A stretch of 64,000 nt of DNA from Petrimonas mucosa (GTDB taxonomy: Bacteria; Bacteroidota; Bacteroidia; Bacteroidales; Dysgonomonadaceae), in the NCBI RefSeq assembly GCF_900095795.1, contig NZ_LT608328.1:1357001-1421000 (forward strand). Reading direction: 5' to 3'. Position 1 is the stretch's first letter, and every line of letters begins with the position of its first letter. The notes under the pieces were generated by a model. The model had not been told where the DNA came from, searched no databases, and was given only the letters and a program-made list of their open reading frames with translations. The position numbers were made by a program, and so were the translations under genes. Shown here piece after piece: positions 15,930-25,793 of this stretch.

Positions 15930-17684
15930 CTACTTCTCCCTGTTCACGATGACCAATCCCAGCTCGTCGAGCTGCTCCTGTTCAATACGCGATGGCGCAT
16001 CTATCATGACGTCGCGCCCGGAGTTGTTCTTCGGAAAAGCGATGCAGTCGCGGATACTGTCGAGGCCGGCAAAGATCGATACCAGCCTGTCGAGCCCAAA
16101 GGCTATTCCACCGTGGGGAGGTGCTCCATACTTGAATGCGTTCATCAGGAACCCGAACTGCTCCTGAGCGCGCTCTTCGGTGAAGCCCAGAACGGAGAAC
16201 ATCTTCTGCTGCAATGCACTGTCGTGGATACGGATTGAACCGCCACCAACCTCCACGCCGTTGATCACCAAGTCGTAGGCGTTGGCCCTCACGGCTCCCG
16301 GATCTGAGTCGAGCAGCGCAATATCTTCAGGTTTGGGTGACGTGAAGGGGTGGTGTTTGGCGAAGAACCGGTTCAGTTCCTCATCTTTTTCCAGCAACGG
16401 AAAATCGACCACCCAAAGACATTTATAGTTGTTCTTGTCGCGTAATCCCAGTCGGCTACCCATCTCGAGGCGAAGTTCAGACAGCTGTTTCTGCGTTTTC
16501 TCGGTCTCGCCGCTCAACACCAGGATCAGGTCGCCCGGTTTGGCATTGCATCGCTCTGCCCACGCTTTCAGGTCGCTTTCGGAGTAGAACTTGTCAACCG
16601 ACGATTTCAGGCTGCCATCTTCGTTGTAACGGACATATATCAGTCCTTTGGCTCCAATTTGCGGCCGCTTCACGAAATCGGTCAGTTCGTCGAGCTGTTT
16701 GCGGGTATATGATGCAGATCCCTGAGCGCAGATGGCACCGACATATTCCGATGAGTCGAAGACCCCGAAACCCCGGTCGGTTGTCAGATCCTTAATCTCC
16801 ACAAATTTCATTTCGAAACGGATATCTGGCTTGTCAGATCCGTATTGGCGCATGGCATCGGCGTAACTCATCCGGGGGAAATCTGGCAGGTCGATCCCCT
16901 TCAAGGTCTTGAACAGGTGTTTCGTCAACCCTTCAAACATGTTCAGCACATCCTCCTGTTGAACGAACGACATCTCGCAGTCGATCTGGGTAAACTCAGG
17001 CTGTCTGTCTGCCCGCAGATCCTCGTCACGGAAACATTTTACGATCTGGAAATAGCGGTCGAACCCCGAGACCATCAGCAACTGCTTGAAAAGCTGCGGC
17101 GACTGGGGCAATGCATAGAATTCGCCGGGGTTCATGCGGGAGGGGACGATAAAGTCGCGTGCGCCCTCAGGTGTAGATCCGATAAGGACAGGGGTCTCTA
17201 CCTCCAGGAAATCTCTTTCATCGAGATATTTCCGCACTTCAAACGCCATCTTGTGACGAAGCTCGAGATTCTTTCGAACTACATTACGCCTCAGATCGAG
17301 GTAGCGGTACTTCATCCGCAGATCATCCCCGCCGTCGGTCTCAGTTTCGATGGTGAAGGGGGGGGTCTGTGCTGCATTCAGGACCACAATGGCCGTTACC
17401 GCAATCTCAATCTCTCCGGTAGGTATATTGGGGTTCTTGCTCGATCTCTCCTCCACTTTTCCCGTCACCTGAATCACCCATTCCCGGCCCAGCCTGTTTG
17501 CCTGCTCGCAAAGCTCCTGGTTTTTCTCCTGGTTGAACGACAGCTGGGTTACCCCGTACCGGTCGCGCAGGTCGACAAAAGTCATTCCTCCCATCTTCCG
17601 GATTTTGTGGACCCAACCCGAAAGGGTAACCTCCTTATTCACGTCGGCGATGCGTAATTCGCCACAAGTCCTGTTTCTATACAT
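15930..17684 (-). CDS. aspS: Aspartyl-tRNA synthetase
   Basis: This class II synthetase charges tRNA-Asp in the cytoplasm. At 584 residues it is the usual bacterial length. It has the N-terminal OB-fold anticodon domain (about 1-105, ending near [11 protein letters not shown]), motif 2 ([20 protein letters not shown]), the bacterial GAD insertion (about 290-420), [24 protein letters not shown] and motif 3 ([11 protein letters not shown]). The start [11 protein letters not shown] is standard. It is probably transcribed alone. A minus-strand -7-like box (TAAATTTG) lies at 17723-17716. Confidence 0.97.
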   Translation of the reverse strand: MYRNRTCGELRIADVNKEVTLSGWVHKIRKMGGMTFVDLRDRYGVTQLSFNQEKNQELCEQANRLGREWVIQVTGKVEERSSKNPNIPTGEIEIAVTAIVVLNAAQTPPFTIETETDGGDDLRMKYRYLDLRRNVVRKNLELRHKMAFEVRKYLDERDFLEVETPVLIGSTPEGARDFIVPSRMNPGEFYALPQSPQLFKQLLMVSGFDRYFQIVKCFRDEDLRADRQPEFTQIDCEMSFVQQEDVLNMFEGLTKHLFKTLKGIDLPDFPRMSYADAMRQYGSDKPDIRFEMKFVEIKDLTTDRGFGVFDSSEYVGAICAQGSASYTRKQLDELTDFVKRPQIGAKGLIYVRYNEDGSLKSSVDKFYSESDLKAWAERCNAKPGDLILVLSGETEKTQKQLSELRLEMGSRLGLRDKNNYKCLWVVDFPLLEKDEELNRFFAKHHPFTSPKPEDIALLDSDPGAVRANAYDLVINGVEVGGGSIRIHDSALQQKMFSVLGFTEERAQEQFGFLMNAFKYGAPPHGGIAFGLDRLVSIFAGLDSIRDCIAFPKNNSGRDVMIDAPSRIEQEQLDELGLVIVNREK

Positions 17685-17772
17685 ATTATTGCTTGTTTGC
17701 CATTTAATTGGAGTGCAAATTTACACATTTCTGACGTTGAAACCACTTGCCGGATAAAAAAAGCTGAAAAGT

Positions 17773-17803
17773 TTTGATATTATTGGATAAAATCGTACTT
17801 TTG
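17773..17803 (+). promoter_or_regulatory. Promoter of tRNA-Pro(UGG)
   Basis: TTTG (17773-17776), 19 bases, then TACTTTTG (17796-17803) match the Bacteroidota consensus exactly. The tRNA starts 26 bases downstream. Confidence 0.75.
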
Positions 17804-17828
17804 CACCCACGTTTTGAAGAGAACGTTC

Positions 17829-17903
17829 CGGGGTGTAGCGCAGTCCGGTTAGCGCACCTGCTTTGGGAGCAGGGGGTCGCGAGTTCGAATCCCGCCACCC
17901 CGA
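17829..17903 (+). tRNA. tRNA-Pro, anticodon UGG
   Basis: The acceptor stem is CGGGGTG/CACCCCG with discriminator A. The D-arm is GCGC...GCGC, the anticodon stem CCTGC/GCAGG with loop TTTGGGA gives anticodon TGG, and the T-arm is GCGAGTTCGAATCCCGC. CCA is not encoded. Confidence 0.96.
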
Positions 17904-17909
17904 CTTGAT

Positions 17910-17949
17910 GAGGGAGTTACAATAGATATTGTAGCTCCCTCTATTTTTT
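17910..17949 (+). terminator. Terminator after tRNA-Pro(UGG)
   Basis: The long hairpin pairs GAGGGAGTTACAAT (17910-17923) with ATTGTAGCTCCCTC (17928-17941) with only one G-T pair. TATTTTTT follows. Confidence 0.88.
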
Positions 17950-18120
17950 GGAAACAGGCAACAGTCGGGTCACAAAAGCGACCTCGATAAGCCAGGAGTA
18001 AAACCCTATATTTGACCTGGAGGAGCTGACCGGAGGCTGCTGTTTTGGAACCCGAAGCCTTGTTGCTTCATAGATTTTACATACTTTTGCATAGTTACTT
18101 TATCTTAAAAAATATCAGCT

Positions 18121-19851
18121 GTGAGAAAGATAACATTTTTATTGACTTTTGTTTTCAGTATCAGTCTATTTGCCACTGAAAGAGTTGCTATTTGGCCAAA
18201 GGATAGAATGCCATATCGGCAGGACCATCAGATCGCAGCCATGACAGACGAGGCCGGGAAAAAGGATTTCAATGCCGACAAGAATCGGATAGCATATCTC
18301 GAATGGTTTGATGCGCCCCCCAAGGAACTGCGGAATGGAGGATGCATGATTCTCATTTCGGGCGGTTCTTACGAGTCCTGTTGTGATGTGGACCTTATCA
18401 AATTATGGAATAAGACATTTACCCAATTGGGATTTCAATGTGTAAACCTGGTCTATAGAACACCCAGACCGGTAGGGATTCCCTATTATCAAACCGCATG
18501 GGTGGATGGACAACGTGCTGTTCGTAAAGTGCGGAGTGAAGCCAAAAAACGTGGGTTTGACCCAGATAGGATAGGGGTTATCTCCATGTCGGCAGGTTCG
18601 CATTTAGCCTTGTTGCTGGCCACCAGTTCACAGACACCTGCCTATGAGAAAGTGGACCAGATTGACGAACTGCCCTGCAACATTAACTGGGCGATTGTCA
18701 ATGCTCCTGCTTATGGTACTACCGATGCGGAAACAGGTATTCCTGCTCCCCGTCAAGGATATGGTACAGATGTGAAATTGAGTAATGTTTTCAAGTTTGA
18801 TGAGTATACCTGTCCGATGAGTCTTCATCACGGCGGAACCGATATCTATTCTGCACGGACCTCGACATTGGTTTACCGACAACTCAGGCGGATGAATATT
18901 CCTGCCGAGTTACATCTCTATGCCGATAAGGGACATGGCGCTTTTGGACTGGAGAGAGGAGTTGAGTTTATGCGCCAGATGGGCTATATGGGCAAGCTGG
19001 AAGATGAGGTGGAGCTGATGAGCCGATATGCTTCCGATCACAGTCGTGCCGATTATTCCAAGATGAACATCTGGCCGGATGGGAAGATGCCGGATGTTCA
19101 ACCCAATCAGTGCACACCCTATCTTGAATGGCATACACCGAAAAATCTCAAGACAAAAGCGATACAGATCATCTACTCTGGCGGAAGTTACCAGGGTAAT
19201 GACCCCGACGGCTTTGAAGTGGCACCTGCCCGTCGCTATCTCAATGAATTGGGCATGACAGTAGTAACTTTAAAGTACCGTACACCCAGGCCTACCACGG
19301 GGCTATCCAAGCACACCACCGCCTGGCAGGATCTGCAGCGTACCATCAAGATCGTACGAAGCGAGGCGGCTAAACGGGGACTCGATCCGGACCGGATCGG
19401 CATTATGGGTAGTTCTGCAGGTGGACATCTAACCTTGATGGGTGTAACTTCCTCACTGCATCAGTCCTACCTGCCTATCGACGAGATTGATAAGCTTTCT
19501 TGTAACGTGCAATGGGGAATAGGTATCTATCCTGCCTATGCACTGACCGACGGTGCGGAAGAGCCTAATAAGGGAAAAGGTAATGATGATAGTGCCATAC
19601 TGGTACCGGAATTCTCGTTCGATCTAAAGACCGCTCCTATGCTGTTTGTACATGGAGATGCTGACGGATGGGCCGCGATGAACTCGGTAAAGAGTTGGGA
19701 GAAGATGCAAGAGATGGGAATCCAAAGCGAACTTCACACCTTGGCTACGCGTGAGCACTGCTTCCAGCAAAAGGCTTCTCCCGGAACAGGAAGCTATACG
19801 TTCCTCGATCGTATTTGGGAATTTCTTACATCAAAGGGGTTTAATAAATAA
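18121..19851 (+). CDS. Exported tandem-domain alpha/beta-hydrolase (esterase/BD-FAE type)
   Basis: A 576-residue protein starting at GTG 18121, the only start that gives a proper signal peptide (MRKITFLLTFVFSISLFA). It contains two copies of an esterase/lipase alpha/beta-hydrolase domain, about 20-310 and 315-575. Domain 1 has ISGGSYE (oxyanion region), the nucleophile S157 in SMSAG, and a possible Asp/His pair in GGTDIYS and KGHGAFG. Domain 2 has YSGGSYQ, GSSAGGHL, HGDADGW and REHCFQ. In domain 1 the first Gly of GxSxG is Ser. The closest known types are BD-FAE-like feruloyl or acetyl-xylan esterases. The target ester is unknown. The gene appears to be single, between tRNA-Pro and the convergent glycerate kinase. 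Confidence 0.8.
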   Translation: MRKITFLLTFVFSISLFATERVAIWPKDRMPYRQDHQIAAMTDEAGKKDFNADKNRIAYLEWFDAPPKELRNGGCMILISGGSYESCCDVDLIKLWNKTFTQLGFQCVNLVYRTPRPVGIPYYQTAWVDGQRAVRKVRSEAKKRGFDPDRIGVISMSAGSHLALLLATSSQTPAYEKVDQIDELPCNINWAIVNAPAYGTTDAETGIPAPRQGYGTDVKLSNVFKFDEYTCPMSLHHGGTDIYSARTSTLVYRQLRRMNIPAELHLYADKGHGAFGLERGVEFMRQMGYMGKLEDEVELMSRYASDHSRADYSKMNIWPDGKMPDVQPNQCTPYLEWHTPKNLKTKAIQIIYSGGSYQGNDPDGFEVAPARRYLNELGMTVVTLKYRTPRPTTGLSKHTTAWQDLQRTIKIVRSEAAKRGLDPDRIGIMGSSAGGHLTLMGVTSSLHQSYLPIDEIDKLSCNVQWGIGIYPAYALTDGAEEPNKGKGNDDSAILVPEFSFDLKTAPMLFVHGDADGWAAMNSVKSWEKMQEMGIQSELHTLATREHCFQQKASPGTGSYTFLDRIWEFLTSKGFNK

Positions 19852-19857
19852 TTGGGG

Positions 19858-21168
19858 TCAATCCTCACCGATTGCGACAATCATATCCATTACATTGGTA
19901 CCTGTATTCCCGGTCATGATATGACCGCCGGCCTGTTGAAAAAAGTGGTAGGAGTCGCAGCCGTTGAGGTATTGATAGGGATTGATCCCCCTCTCCAAAG
20001 CGTTTGACACCGTTTTGTCATCAATTACTGCACCCGCGGCATCGGTGGGCCCGTCGGTACCGTCAGTACCGGCACAAAGGATGGTGATCCTCTTTTTGGG
20101 GCTGATCCTTGTTGCCAGATAGAGGGCCAGGTGTTGATTGCGACCTCCTTTCCCGTTTCCGGATACCTTGACGGTAGGTTCACCTCCGAAAAGCAGGCAG
20201 AGCGGTTTTGCACGCTTTGGGCGCTGGTAATTTTCAACAGTATCTAGGATATAATCGGCCACCGCGGTATAATCTCCCTGTAATGTTTCGGTTACGATCT
20301 CTGTTGTACAGCCCAACTCCTTAGCCTTTTGTGCAGCCGCACGGAGGGCTGTGGAATTGCTGCCGATAACGTAGTTGTAGACATTCTGAAAGATAGGGTC
20401 GTCGGGTTTGGGTGTGTCGGGGATAGAGCCGGCCACCCCTTTTTGCAGGTGATGGAGCACAGATGCGGGAAGCTTTTCTTTCAGCGAATAGCTGTTGATC
20501 ACATCCATCGCATCGGCGAAGTTGGTTCTATCCCCTGCTGTCGGTCCCGATGCAATTACCTCCAATCTGTTGCCGACAACGTCCGAAAGTATCAGACTGA
20601 CAGTCGTTGCTGGAAAAAGTGTACGGGCCAGCTCTCCCCCCTTGACTCCCGACAGGTGTTTACGAATAGTGTTTATCTTGGCGATATCTGCTCCACAGGT
20701 TACCAGCAGTTCATTGGTCCGTTTCAGATCGTCGAGTGAAATTCCTTCCGGAAGATCAGCCATCAGTGCCGAGGCGCCTCCCGACAGCAGACAGACAACC
20801 AGATCGTTTTCGCCAGCCTTACGGGCAATATCGAGCATGCGTTGAGTACCTTTCACTCCCTCCGCATCCGGTACCGGGTGCCCTGCTTCGGTAAGGGTCA
20901 GACGCTTTAACGCTCTTCCGTGGCCATACTTTGTAATAATATGTCCATCTCTTATTCTGTCGCCCAAGAGCCGCTCCATCTCGCAGGCCATTGCGGCGGC
21001 CGCTTTTCCGGCTGCCAGGAGATATATCTGTCTGAAACGGGATAGCGGGAATTCCCACTCCGCCAGATGCAAAAAATCTCCTGAGAGTTTTACCTGCGAT
21101 CGGATCAACTTCTCGGGAAGAACAGCATCCACTCCCGCAAGAAATATCTGTTCTGCAATATCTTTCAT
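19858..21168 (-). CDS. Glycerate 2-kinase, DUF4147/MOFRL type
   Basis: The enzyme phosphorylates D-glycerate with ATP, giving 2-phosphoglycerate for lower glycolysis. The 436-residue protein has the N-terminal DUF4147 domain (about 5-240) with LLAAGKAAAAMA, LLSGGASALMADLPEGIS and LILSDVVGNRLEVIASGPT. The C-terminal MOFRL domain (about 310-430) has LLFGGEPTVKV, GGRNQHLAL, AGTDGTDGPTDAAGAV and GNTGTNVMD. It lies 11 bases after a GntP-type permease gene, which fits uptake followed by phosphorylation of glycerate or a related hydroxy acid. Related names in other organisms are GckA and TtuD. Confidence 0.92.
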   Translation of the reverse strand: MKDIAEQIFLAGVDAVLPEKLIRSQVKLSGDFLHLAEWEFPLSRFRQIYLLAAGKAAAAMACEMERLLGDRIRDGHIITKYGHGRALKRLTLTEAGHPVPDAEGVKGTQRMLDIARKAGENDLVVCLLSGGASALMADLPEGISLDDLKRTNELLVTCGADIAKINTIRKHLSGVKGGELARTLFPATTVSLILSDVVGNRLEVIASGPTAGDRTNFADAMDVINSYSLKEKLPASVLHHLQKGVAGSIPDTPKPDDPIFQNVYNYVIGSNSTALRAAAQKAKELGCTTEIVTETLQGDYTAVADYILDTVENYQRPKRAKPLCLLFGGEPTVKVSGNGKGGRNQHLALYLATRISPKKRITILCAGTDGTDGPTDAAGAVIDDKTVSNALERGINPYQYLNGCDSYHFFQQAGGHIMTGNTGTNVMDMIVAIGED

Positions 21169-21179
21169 ATCTTATCGGA

Positions 21180-22508
21180 TTACAGAATAAAGAGAGAGGT
21201 GAGCCAGACGCATAGAAAAGTTACAACCGCCATCACTGCAGTGGCCGATGAGAATACTTTCAGTGCAATGTTCGGGCTGATTCCCGAGAAGCGGGAAACC
21301 ACCCAGAAATATGAGTCGTTGGCATGAGATACCATCATCGAGCCGGCCCCCATCGAAAGCATTGTCAGAAGTTTGCCCGTTTCAGAATAAAGCCCCAAGG
21401 TGGGTAACATCGGTACGACCAACGAGGCAGTCGTGATGATGGCCACGGTAGAGGAACCCTGAGCCGTTTTTAGAGTGGAAGCGATGAGAAACGGAACGAG
21501 AAGTCCCAATCCTGTCTGCAGCAGAAAATCACCCGCATAGGCGCCTACACCGGTTTCCTTGATCACCAGTCCAAACATCCCGCCGGCACCGGTTACAACC
21601 AATATCGGACCTGCTTTCACAATGGCGGAATCCAAAACCCTGTTGATATCTTTTATTCCCTTGTTCTTCAACAGAAGCAGCGATAGCAGTACCCCTATCA
21701 TCAGTGAAATGATCGGTTGACCGATAAAGGCCAACCCCCTTAATACCATCTTGCTGTTGGAGATATCCAGTACTGTGAGTAATGAGCCGGTAGCGATTAG
21801 CAGTAGCGGAACAACTACAGGCAGCAGGGAGAGATGAACCGGAGGAAGCTGTTCTTCGCACGGAACTTCATGATGTAGCTCCTCCCTCTCTTTGTACAAG
21901 TCGCTTCGGGTTTGCCATTTAATCCACAAAAAGGCCGAGAGGGCCGCAGGAATAGCGAAGAGCGTTCCCAAAACGATCAACATGCCAATGTTGGCATCCA
22001 GAATCCCGGAAGCGGCTAAAGCACCCGGATGAGTGGGAGTGAGGCAATGCACCGAATAGAGCGAGGTGGCCAGCACGAAAGCGATCACAGTCAGTGCAAC
22101 TTTGGCCTTGGAGCTGAACCTCTTTGCCAGTCCGCTCATGATGATATATCCGGAATCACAAAAGATGGGCAATCCCACAATGAATCCGGAGATTCCCATT
22201 GCTGAGGCTGCATTCCGATGCCCTGTCCTTGATAAGATATAGTTGGCAATGCTAGATGCACCACTGGTCTTTTCCAGTACCGTGGCGATAATCGCCCCAA
22301 AAATGACAAGAAATCCAATGGATGCCACAGTGTTGCCGAAACCCTCCTTTAGAATATCGACAATACCCTTTTCCGGCAGTGCGGTAATGGCAAGCAGTAG
22401 AGAGACAATGAACAACGAGGCAAATGCGTTGAGTTTGGTGACGGAGGTAAGGAGTACAATCAACACAATACTCAACACCACGAGAAAAGAGATGACAAGG
22501 ATGCTCAT
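21180..22508 (-). CDS. GntP-family permease, probable glycerate or gluconate transporter
   Basis: A 442-residue inner-membrane protein with about 12 hydrophobic segments. Typical GntP-family stretches are VIFGAIIATVLEKTSGA, IFCDSGYIIM, HCLTPTHPGALAA and SHANDSYFWVVSRF. GntP proteins symport gluconate-like sugar acids with protons. The neighbour downstream is a glycerate 2-kinase, so glycerate is a reasonable substrate; tartronate or gluconate remain possible. The gene follows sufB by 62 bases on the same strand, which is probably accidental. Confidence 0.88.
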   Translation of the reverse strand: MSILVISFLVVLSIVLIVLLTSVTKLNAFASLFIVSLLLAITALPEKGIVDILKEGFGNTVASIGFLVIFGAIIATVLEKTSGASSIANYILSRTGHRNAASAMGISGFIVGLPIFCDSGYIIMSGLAKRFSSKAKVALTVIAFVLATSLYSVHCLTPTHPGALAASGILDANIGMLIVLGTLFAIPAALSAFLWIKWQTRSDLYKEREELHHEVPCEEQLPPVHLSLLPVVVPLLLIATGSLLTVLDISNSKMVLRGLAFIGQPIISLMIGVLLSLLLLKNKGIKDINRVLDSAIVKAGPILVVTGAGGMFGLVIKETGVGAYAGDFLLQTGLGLLVPFLIASTLKTAQGSSTVAIITTASLVVPMLPTLGLYSETGKLLTMLSMGAGSMMVSHANDSYFWVVSRFSGISPNIALKVFSSATAVMAVVTFLCVWLTSLFIL

Positions 22509-22570
22509 GCGTATTTAGGTTTTTTACAACTACGCAACTTATGCCACCCGCCTTTGCAGCTATATCTCTA

Positions 22571-24022
22571 TTATCCCACGCTGCCTTCTAGGCTGATCTG
22601 CAGTAGCTTCTGTGCTTCAACGGCAAACTCCATCGGGAGTTTGTTTACCACCTCCTTCACATATCCGTTCACAATCAGGCTGATCGCCTCCTCTTCGCTC
22701 AAACCGCGTTGATTGCAGTAGAAGATCTGGTCTTCACTGATTTTCGAGGTGGTAGCTTCATGTTCCAGGATAGCGGTGGGATTCTGGATATCGGTATAGG
22801 GGAAAGTGTGAGCACCGCAATGGTCGGTAAGCAGCAAGCTGTCGCACTGCGAGTGGTTGCGGGCGTTTGTTGCCTTTTTCGCCACTTTGACCAGTCCCCG
22901 GTAACTGTTTTGGCTGTTTCCTGCCGAAATACCCTTGGAGACGATGCGGCTTCGGGTGTTCTTCCCGAGATGGATCATCTTGGTTCCCGTATCGGCCTGC
23001 TGGTAGTTGTTGGTCACTGCAACCGAATAGAACTCCCCCACGGAGTTGTCACCCGCCAGAATGCAGGAGGGGTATTTCCAGGTGATGGCAGAGCCGGTCT
23101 CCACCTGTGTCCAGGAGATCTTCGAGTTGTTGCCTTTGCAGATACCCCGCTTTGTGACGAAGTTGTATACTCCCCCCTTGCCGTTTTTGTCCCCCGGATA
23201 CCAGTTCTGTACCGTAGAGTACTTAACTTCAGCGTTTTCAAGGGCTACGATCTCCACCACTGCGGCATGCAACTGGTTCTCGTCACGCATGGGAGCCGTA
23301 CATCCTTCCAGGTAGCTTACATAGGAGTTGTCGTCTGCCACGATGAGTGTCCGTTCAAACTGACCGGTATTTTGTGCATTGATACGGAAATAGGTGGATA
23401 ACTCCATCGGACAACGCACCCCCTTAGGTACGTAGACGAACGAGCCGTCGCTGAAAACGGCCGAGTTGAGAGCGGCGTAGAAGTTATCTTTGTATGGCAC
23501 AACGGTGGCCAGGTATTTTTTTACCAAATCGGGATGGTGTTTTACCGCTTCGCTGAACGAGCTAAAGATAATCCCTTTTTCGGCAAGTACCTCCTTGAAG
23601 GTTGTCTTCACCGATACGCTGTCCATCACGGCATCCACAGCCACACCTGTCAACTGCTTCTGTTCGTTGAGGGGGATGCCTAACCGTTCAAAGGTTTTCA
23701 ACAGCTCCGGATCCACCTCATCCAGTGATTGCGGCCGTTTCCGTTGAGTGGGATCGGCATAATAGATGATATCCTGAAAATCGATTTCCGGGATGTTCAG
23801 GTGTGCCCAGTCGGGTTTTTCCATTGTCAACCAATGGCGATAGGCCTTTAATCTGAACTCCAGCAACCATTCCGGTTCATTCTTTTTTGAAGAGATCAAC
23901 CGTATGACCTCTTCATTCAACCCTTTCTCAATTGTATATGTTTCGACCTCGGTGACGAATCCGTATTTGTAATCTTGTGTGGTTATGTCATTTAATATCT
24001 GATCCTGATCTAGTTCCTGCAT
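22571..24022 (-). CDS. sufB: Fe-S cluster scaffold protein SufB
   Basis: SufB forms the SufBC2D complex that assembles Fe-S clusters in the cytoplasm. The 483-residue protein matches the family throughout: [72 protein letters not shown] and the C-terminal [18 protein letters not shown], which carries the conserved Cys. The normal Bacteroidota partners sufC, sufD and sufS do not follow it. The next genes are a GntP permease and a glycerate kinase. A minus-strand -7-like box (TAATTTTG) lies at 24132-24125. Confidence 0.96.
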   Translation of the reverse strand: MQELDQDQILNDITTQDYKYGFVTEVETYTIEKGLNEEVIRLISSKKNEPEWLLEFRLKAYRHWLTMEKPDWAHLNIPEIDFQDIIYYADPTQRKRPQSLDEVDPELLKTFERLGIPLNEQKQLTGVAVDAVMDSVSVKTTFKEVLAEKGIIFSSFSEAVKHHPDLVKKYLATVVPYKDNFYAALNSAVFSDGSFVYVPKGVRCPMELSTYFRINAQNTGQFERTLIVADDNSYVSYLEGCTAPMRDENQLHAAVVEIVALENAEVKYSTVQNWYPGDKNGKGGVYNFVTKRGICKGNNSKISWTQVETGSAITWKYPSCILAGDNSVGEFYSVAVTNNYQQADTGTKMIHLGKNTRSRIVSKGISAGNSQNSYRGLVKVAKKATNARNHSQCDSLLLTDHCGAHTFPYTDIQNPTAILEHEATTSKISEDQIFYCNQRGLSEEEAISLIVNGYVKEVVNKLPMEFAVEAQKLLQISLEGSVG

Positions 24023-24205
24023 CTTACATATTGATTGTCGATCGATGTGATCGGTTCGTACTAATTAACGGGAAGAGCTAATCCCTTCCGATGAATAAAC
24101 AAACGATAAGTAGATTTGTTTGCGCAAAATTACATCAAATTCTGAACAAAAACCACTCCGTTTGAGTTAAAAGGTGGAATTCAATAATAAAGAGGAATTA
24201 AAAGT

Positions 24206-24775
24206 ATGAAAAAAGTATGTTTAACATTATCACTGTTCACACTGGTTTTTGGCCTTATGGCTCAAACGAAATTCTCGGTGGACAAGGCGCACTCGTCAGT
24301 TAATTTTAAAGTAAAGCATAACGGCATCTCATTCGTTAACGGTAGTTTCAACACCTTTGACGGATTTGTAGTGGGCGATCTCAACAACCTGCAGGATGCA
24401 AGAATCGAGTTTACGGTTGATGCTAGAAGCATCGATACGCGGATTGAACCGAGGGACAATCACCTGCGTGGAGCCGATTTCTTCGACACTGAAAAGTATC
24501 CGCAAATACTCTTCAAGAGCACCGGGATTGAGAAGATCGACGACAAGAACTATAAATTGAAAGGCTTGATTACGCTCAAGGATGTGACAAAAGCCGTAAC
24601 GTTTGATGTAGTGTATGGTGGCAAGATTGTCGGCAGGGGCGGTAAGGATGTGATCGGGTTTATCGCCAAGGGTCGGATCAACCGGTTCGACTTCAATGTG
24701 GCATACGATCCCGATGGCAAAACCATTGCCAAGGATGTGGATCTCATACTCTACATGGAGTTTGTAGCCGAGTGA
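24206..24775 (+). CDS. YceI-family periplasmic protein
   Basis: The 189-residue protein has a Sec signal peptide (MKKVCLTLSLFTLVFGLMAQ) followed by a complete YceI lipocalin-like domain: FSVDKAHSSVNFKVKH, FVNGSFNTFDGF, RDNHLRGADFFDTEKYPQILFKS and VDLILYMEF. YceI proteins bind amphiphiles such as polyprenoid chains, and the real role in Bacteroidota is unsettled. It appears to be a single-gene unit, with a strong terminator right after it. Confidence 0.93.
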   Translation: MKKVCLTLSLFTLVFGLMAQTKFSVDKAHSSVNFKVKHNGISFVNGSFNTFDGFVVGDLNNLQDARIEFTVDARSIDTRIEPRDNHLRGADFFDTEKYPQILFKSTGIEKIDDKNYKLKGLITLKDVTKAVTFDVVYGGKIVGRGGKDVIGFIAKGRINRFDFNVAYDPDGKTIAKDVDLILYMEFVAE

Positions 24776-24819
24776 AAAGATAAACCTCTCTGCTGAATAG
24801 CATCTTGCAGAAAGGTAGT

Positions 24820-24846
24820 TCCCCTCCTGATCGGAGGGGATTTTTT
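24820..24846 (+). terminator. Terminator after the YceI gene
   Basis: An 8-base stem, TCCCCTCC (24820-24827) with GGAGGGGA (24833-24840), with loop TGATC, is followed by six T residues. Confidence 0.88.
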
Positions 24847-24849
24847 ATT

Positions 24850-25713
24850 TTAACCACCCCTCTTTGAAAAATACTTTTTCAAGAATTCCGGTTTGAGTAT
24901 GGGTCCCAGATCTTCGTACGGAATATCCACATCAATCACACCCATCGAATAGGGTGCGATTTCGTACTGGTTAAAGGCGTAATGGATACCCTTGTCGTCC
25001 AACCAGAAATTGTTGTTGGGTGCAATCTCCTTCGGATCAAAGAAGCCATGGTTGATCAGCGAGTCGGGTTCAGTGACATTGTACTGCATCATCAACCGGC
25101 TGGTGATGATCATGCCGAGACTCTTTTCATAGTCGGGAAGAAAGATATCCTCCTCCGAAATGGTGACCAGTTCTCCGAGATCGATATTGGTATAGGTAAT
25201 CTGGTGCGACCCGTGCGCCCCGCCGGTATAGTCGCTGTATTCCACCGCGTAGCTCAGGAGCAGGTCGTTCTGAAACACCACTTTGTTGGTATTGTACATG
25301 TAGTACCAGTACCACGAGGGCGCCTCATCTCCGGCAAATCTCTTCTTCTCTTCGTTGTAGCTCTCTGCCAGTGACCTGTATTCCTCCATGTATCCGGAGA
25401 GATAGGCCTCCACCGCAGCTTGCGGAGCGAGAGAGTCGAGTTGCAGGTTCTGGAAGAAGGTGCCGATAAAGATCTGTTGTAAACGGGCGAGATCTTCCTT
25501 GCTGCCAAATTCTTCCGGATAGATGAAGCTCACCTTCACGTCGGCAAATGGCAACGTTGTGTCATTTGTCTCGAACATGGGGATCTGCTTCTTGACCACG
25601 ATACTGTCGTAAACAATGGGTGCGGGCACTTTTGCACTCTTTTTGCAGGAAAACAGCATATACGAAAGCAGGGGCAAGAAGACCGCAACTGTGATTAATT
25701 TTTTGTTTTTCAT
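24850..25713 (-). CDS. DUF3298 lipoprotein
   Basis: The 287-residue protein starts with a lipoprotein signal ending in LFSC (Cys at about 23). A DUF4163/DUF3298 pair follows, the latter in the C-terminal half (YSDYTGGAHGSHQITYTNIDLGELVTISEEDIF), the same arrangement as in RsiV-like extracytoplasmic proteins. In RsiV this domain binds lysozyme, but many members lack that role. No sigma gene is adjacent. It lies after pheS and the DUF4831 gene on the same strand. Function unknown. Confidence 0.82.
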   Translation of the reverse strand: MKNKKLITVAVFLPLLSYMLFSCKKSAKVPAPIVYDSIVVKKQIPMFETNDTTLPFADVKVSFIYPEEFGSKEDLARLQQIFIGTFFQNLQLDSLAPQAAVEAYLSGYMEEYRSLAESYNEEKKRFAGDEAPSWYWYYMYNTNKVVFQNDLLLSYAVEYSDYTGGAHGSHQITYTNIDLGELVTISEEDIFLPDYEKSLGMIITSRLMMQYNVTEPDSLINHGFFDPKEIAPNNNFWLDDKGIHYAFNQYEIAPYSMGVIDVDIPYEDLGPILKPEFLKKYFSKRGG

Positions 25714-25793
25714 ACCTGAAATTTTTTTGAACGGTGTCGTAGAGTTCGGGATTTTCTTTGATTCTTTTGCCTGTATGCTTTCGGCATGAAATG

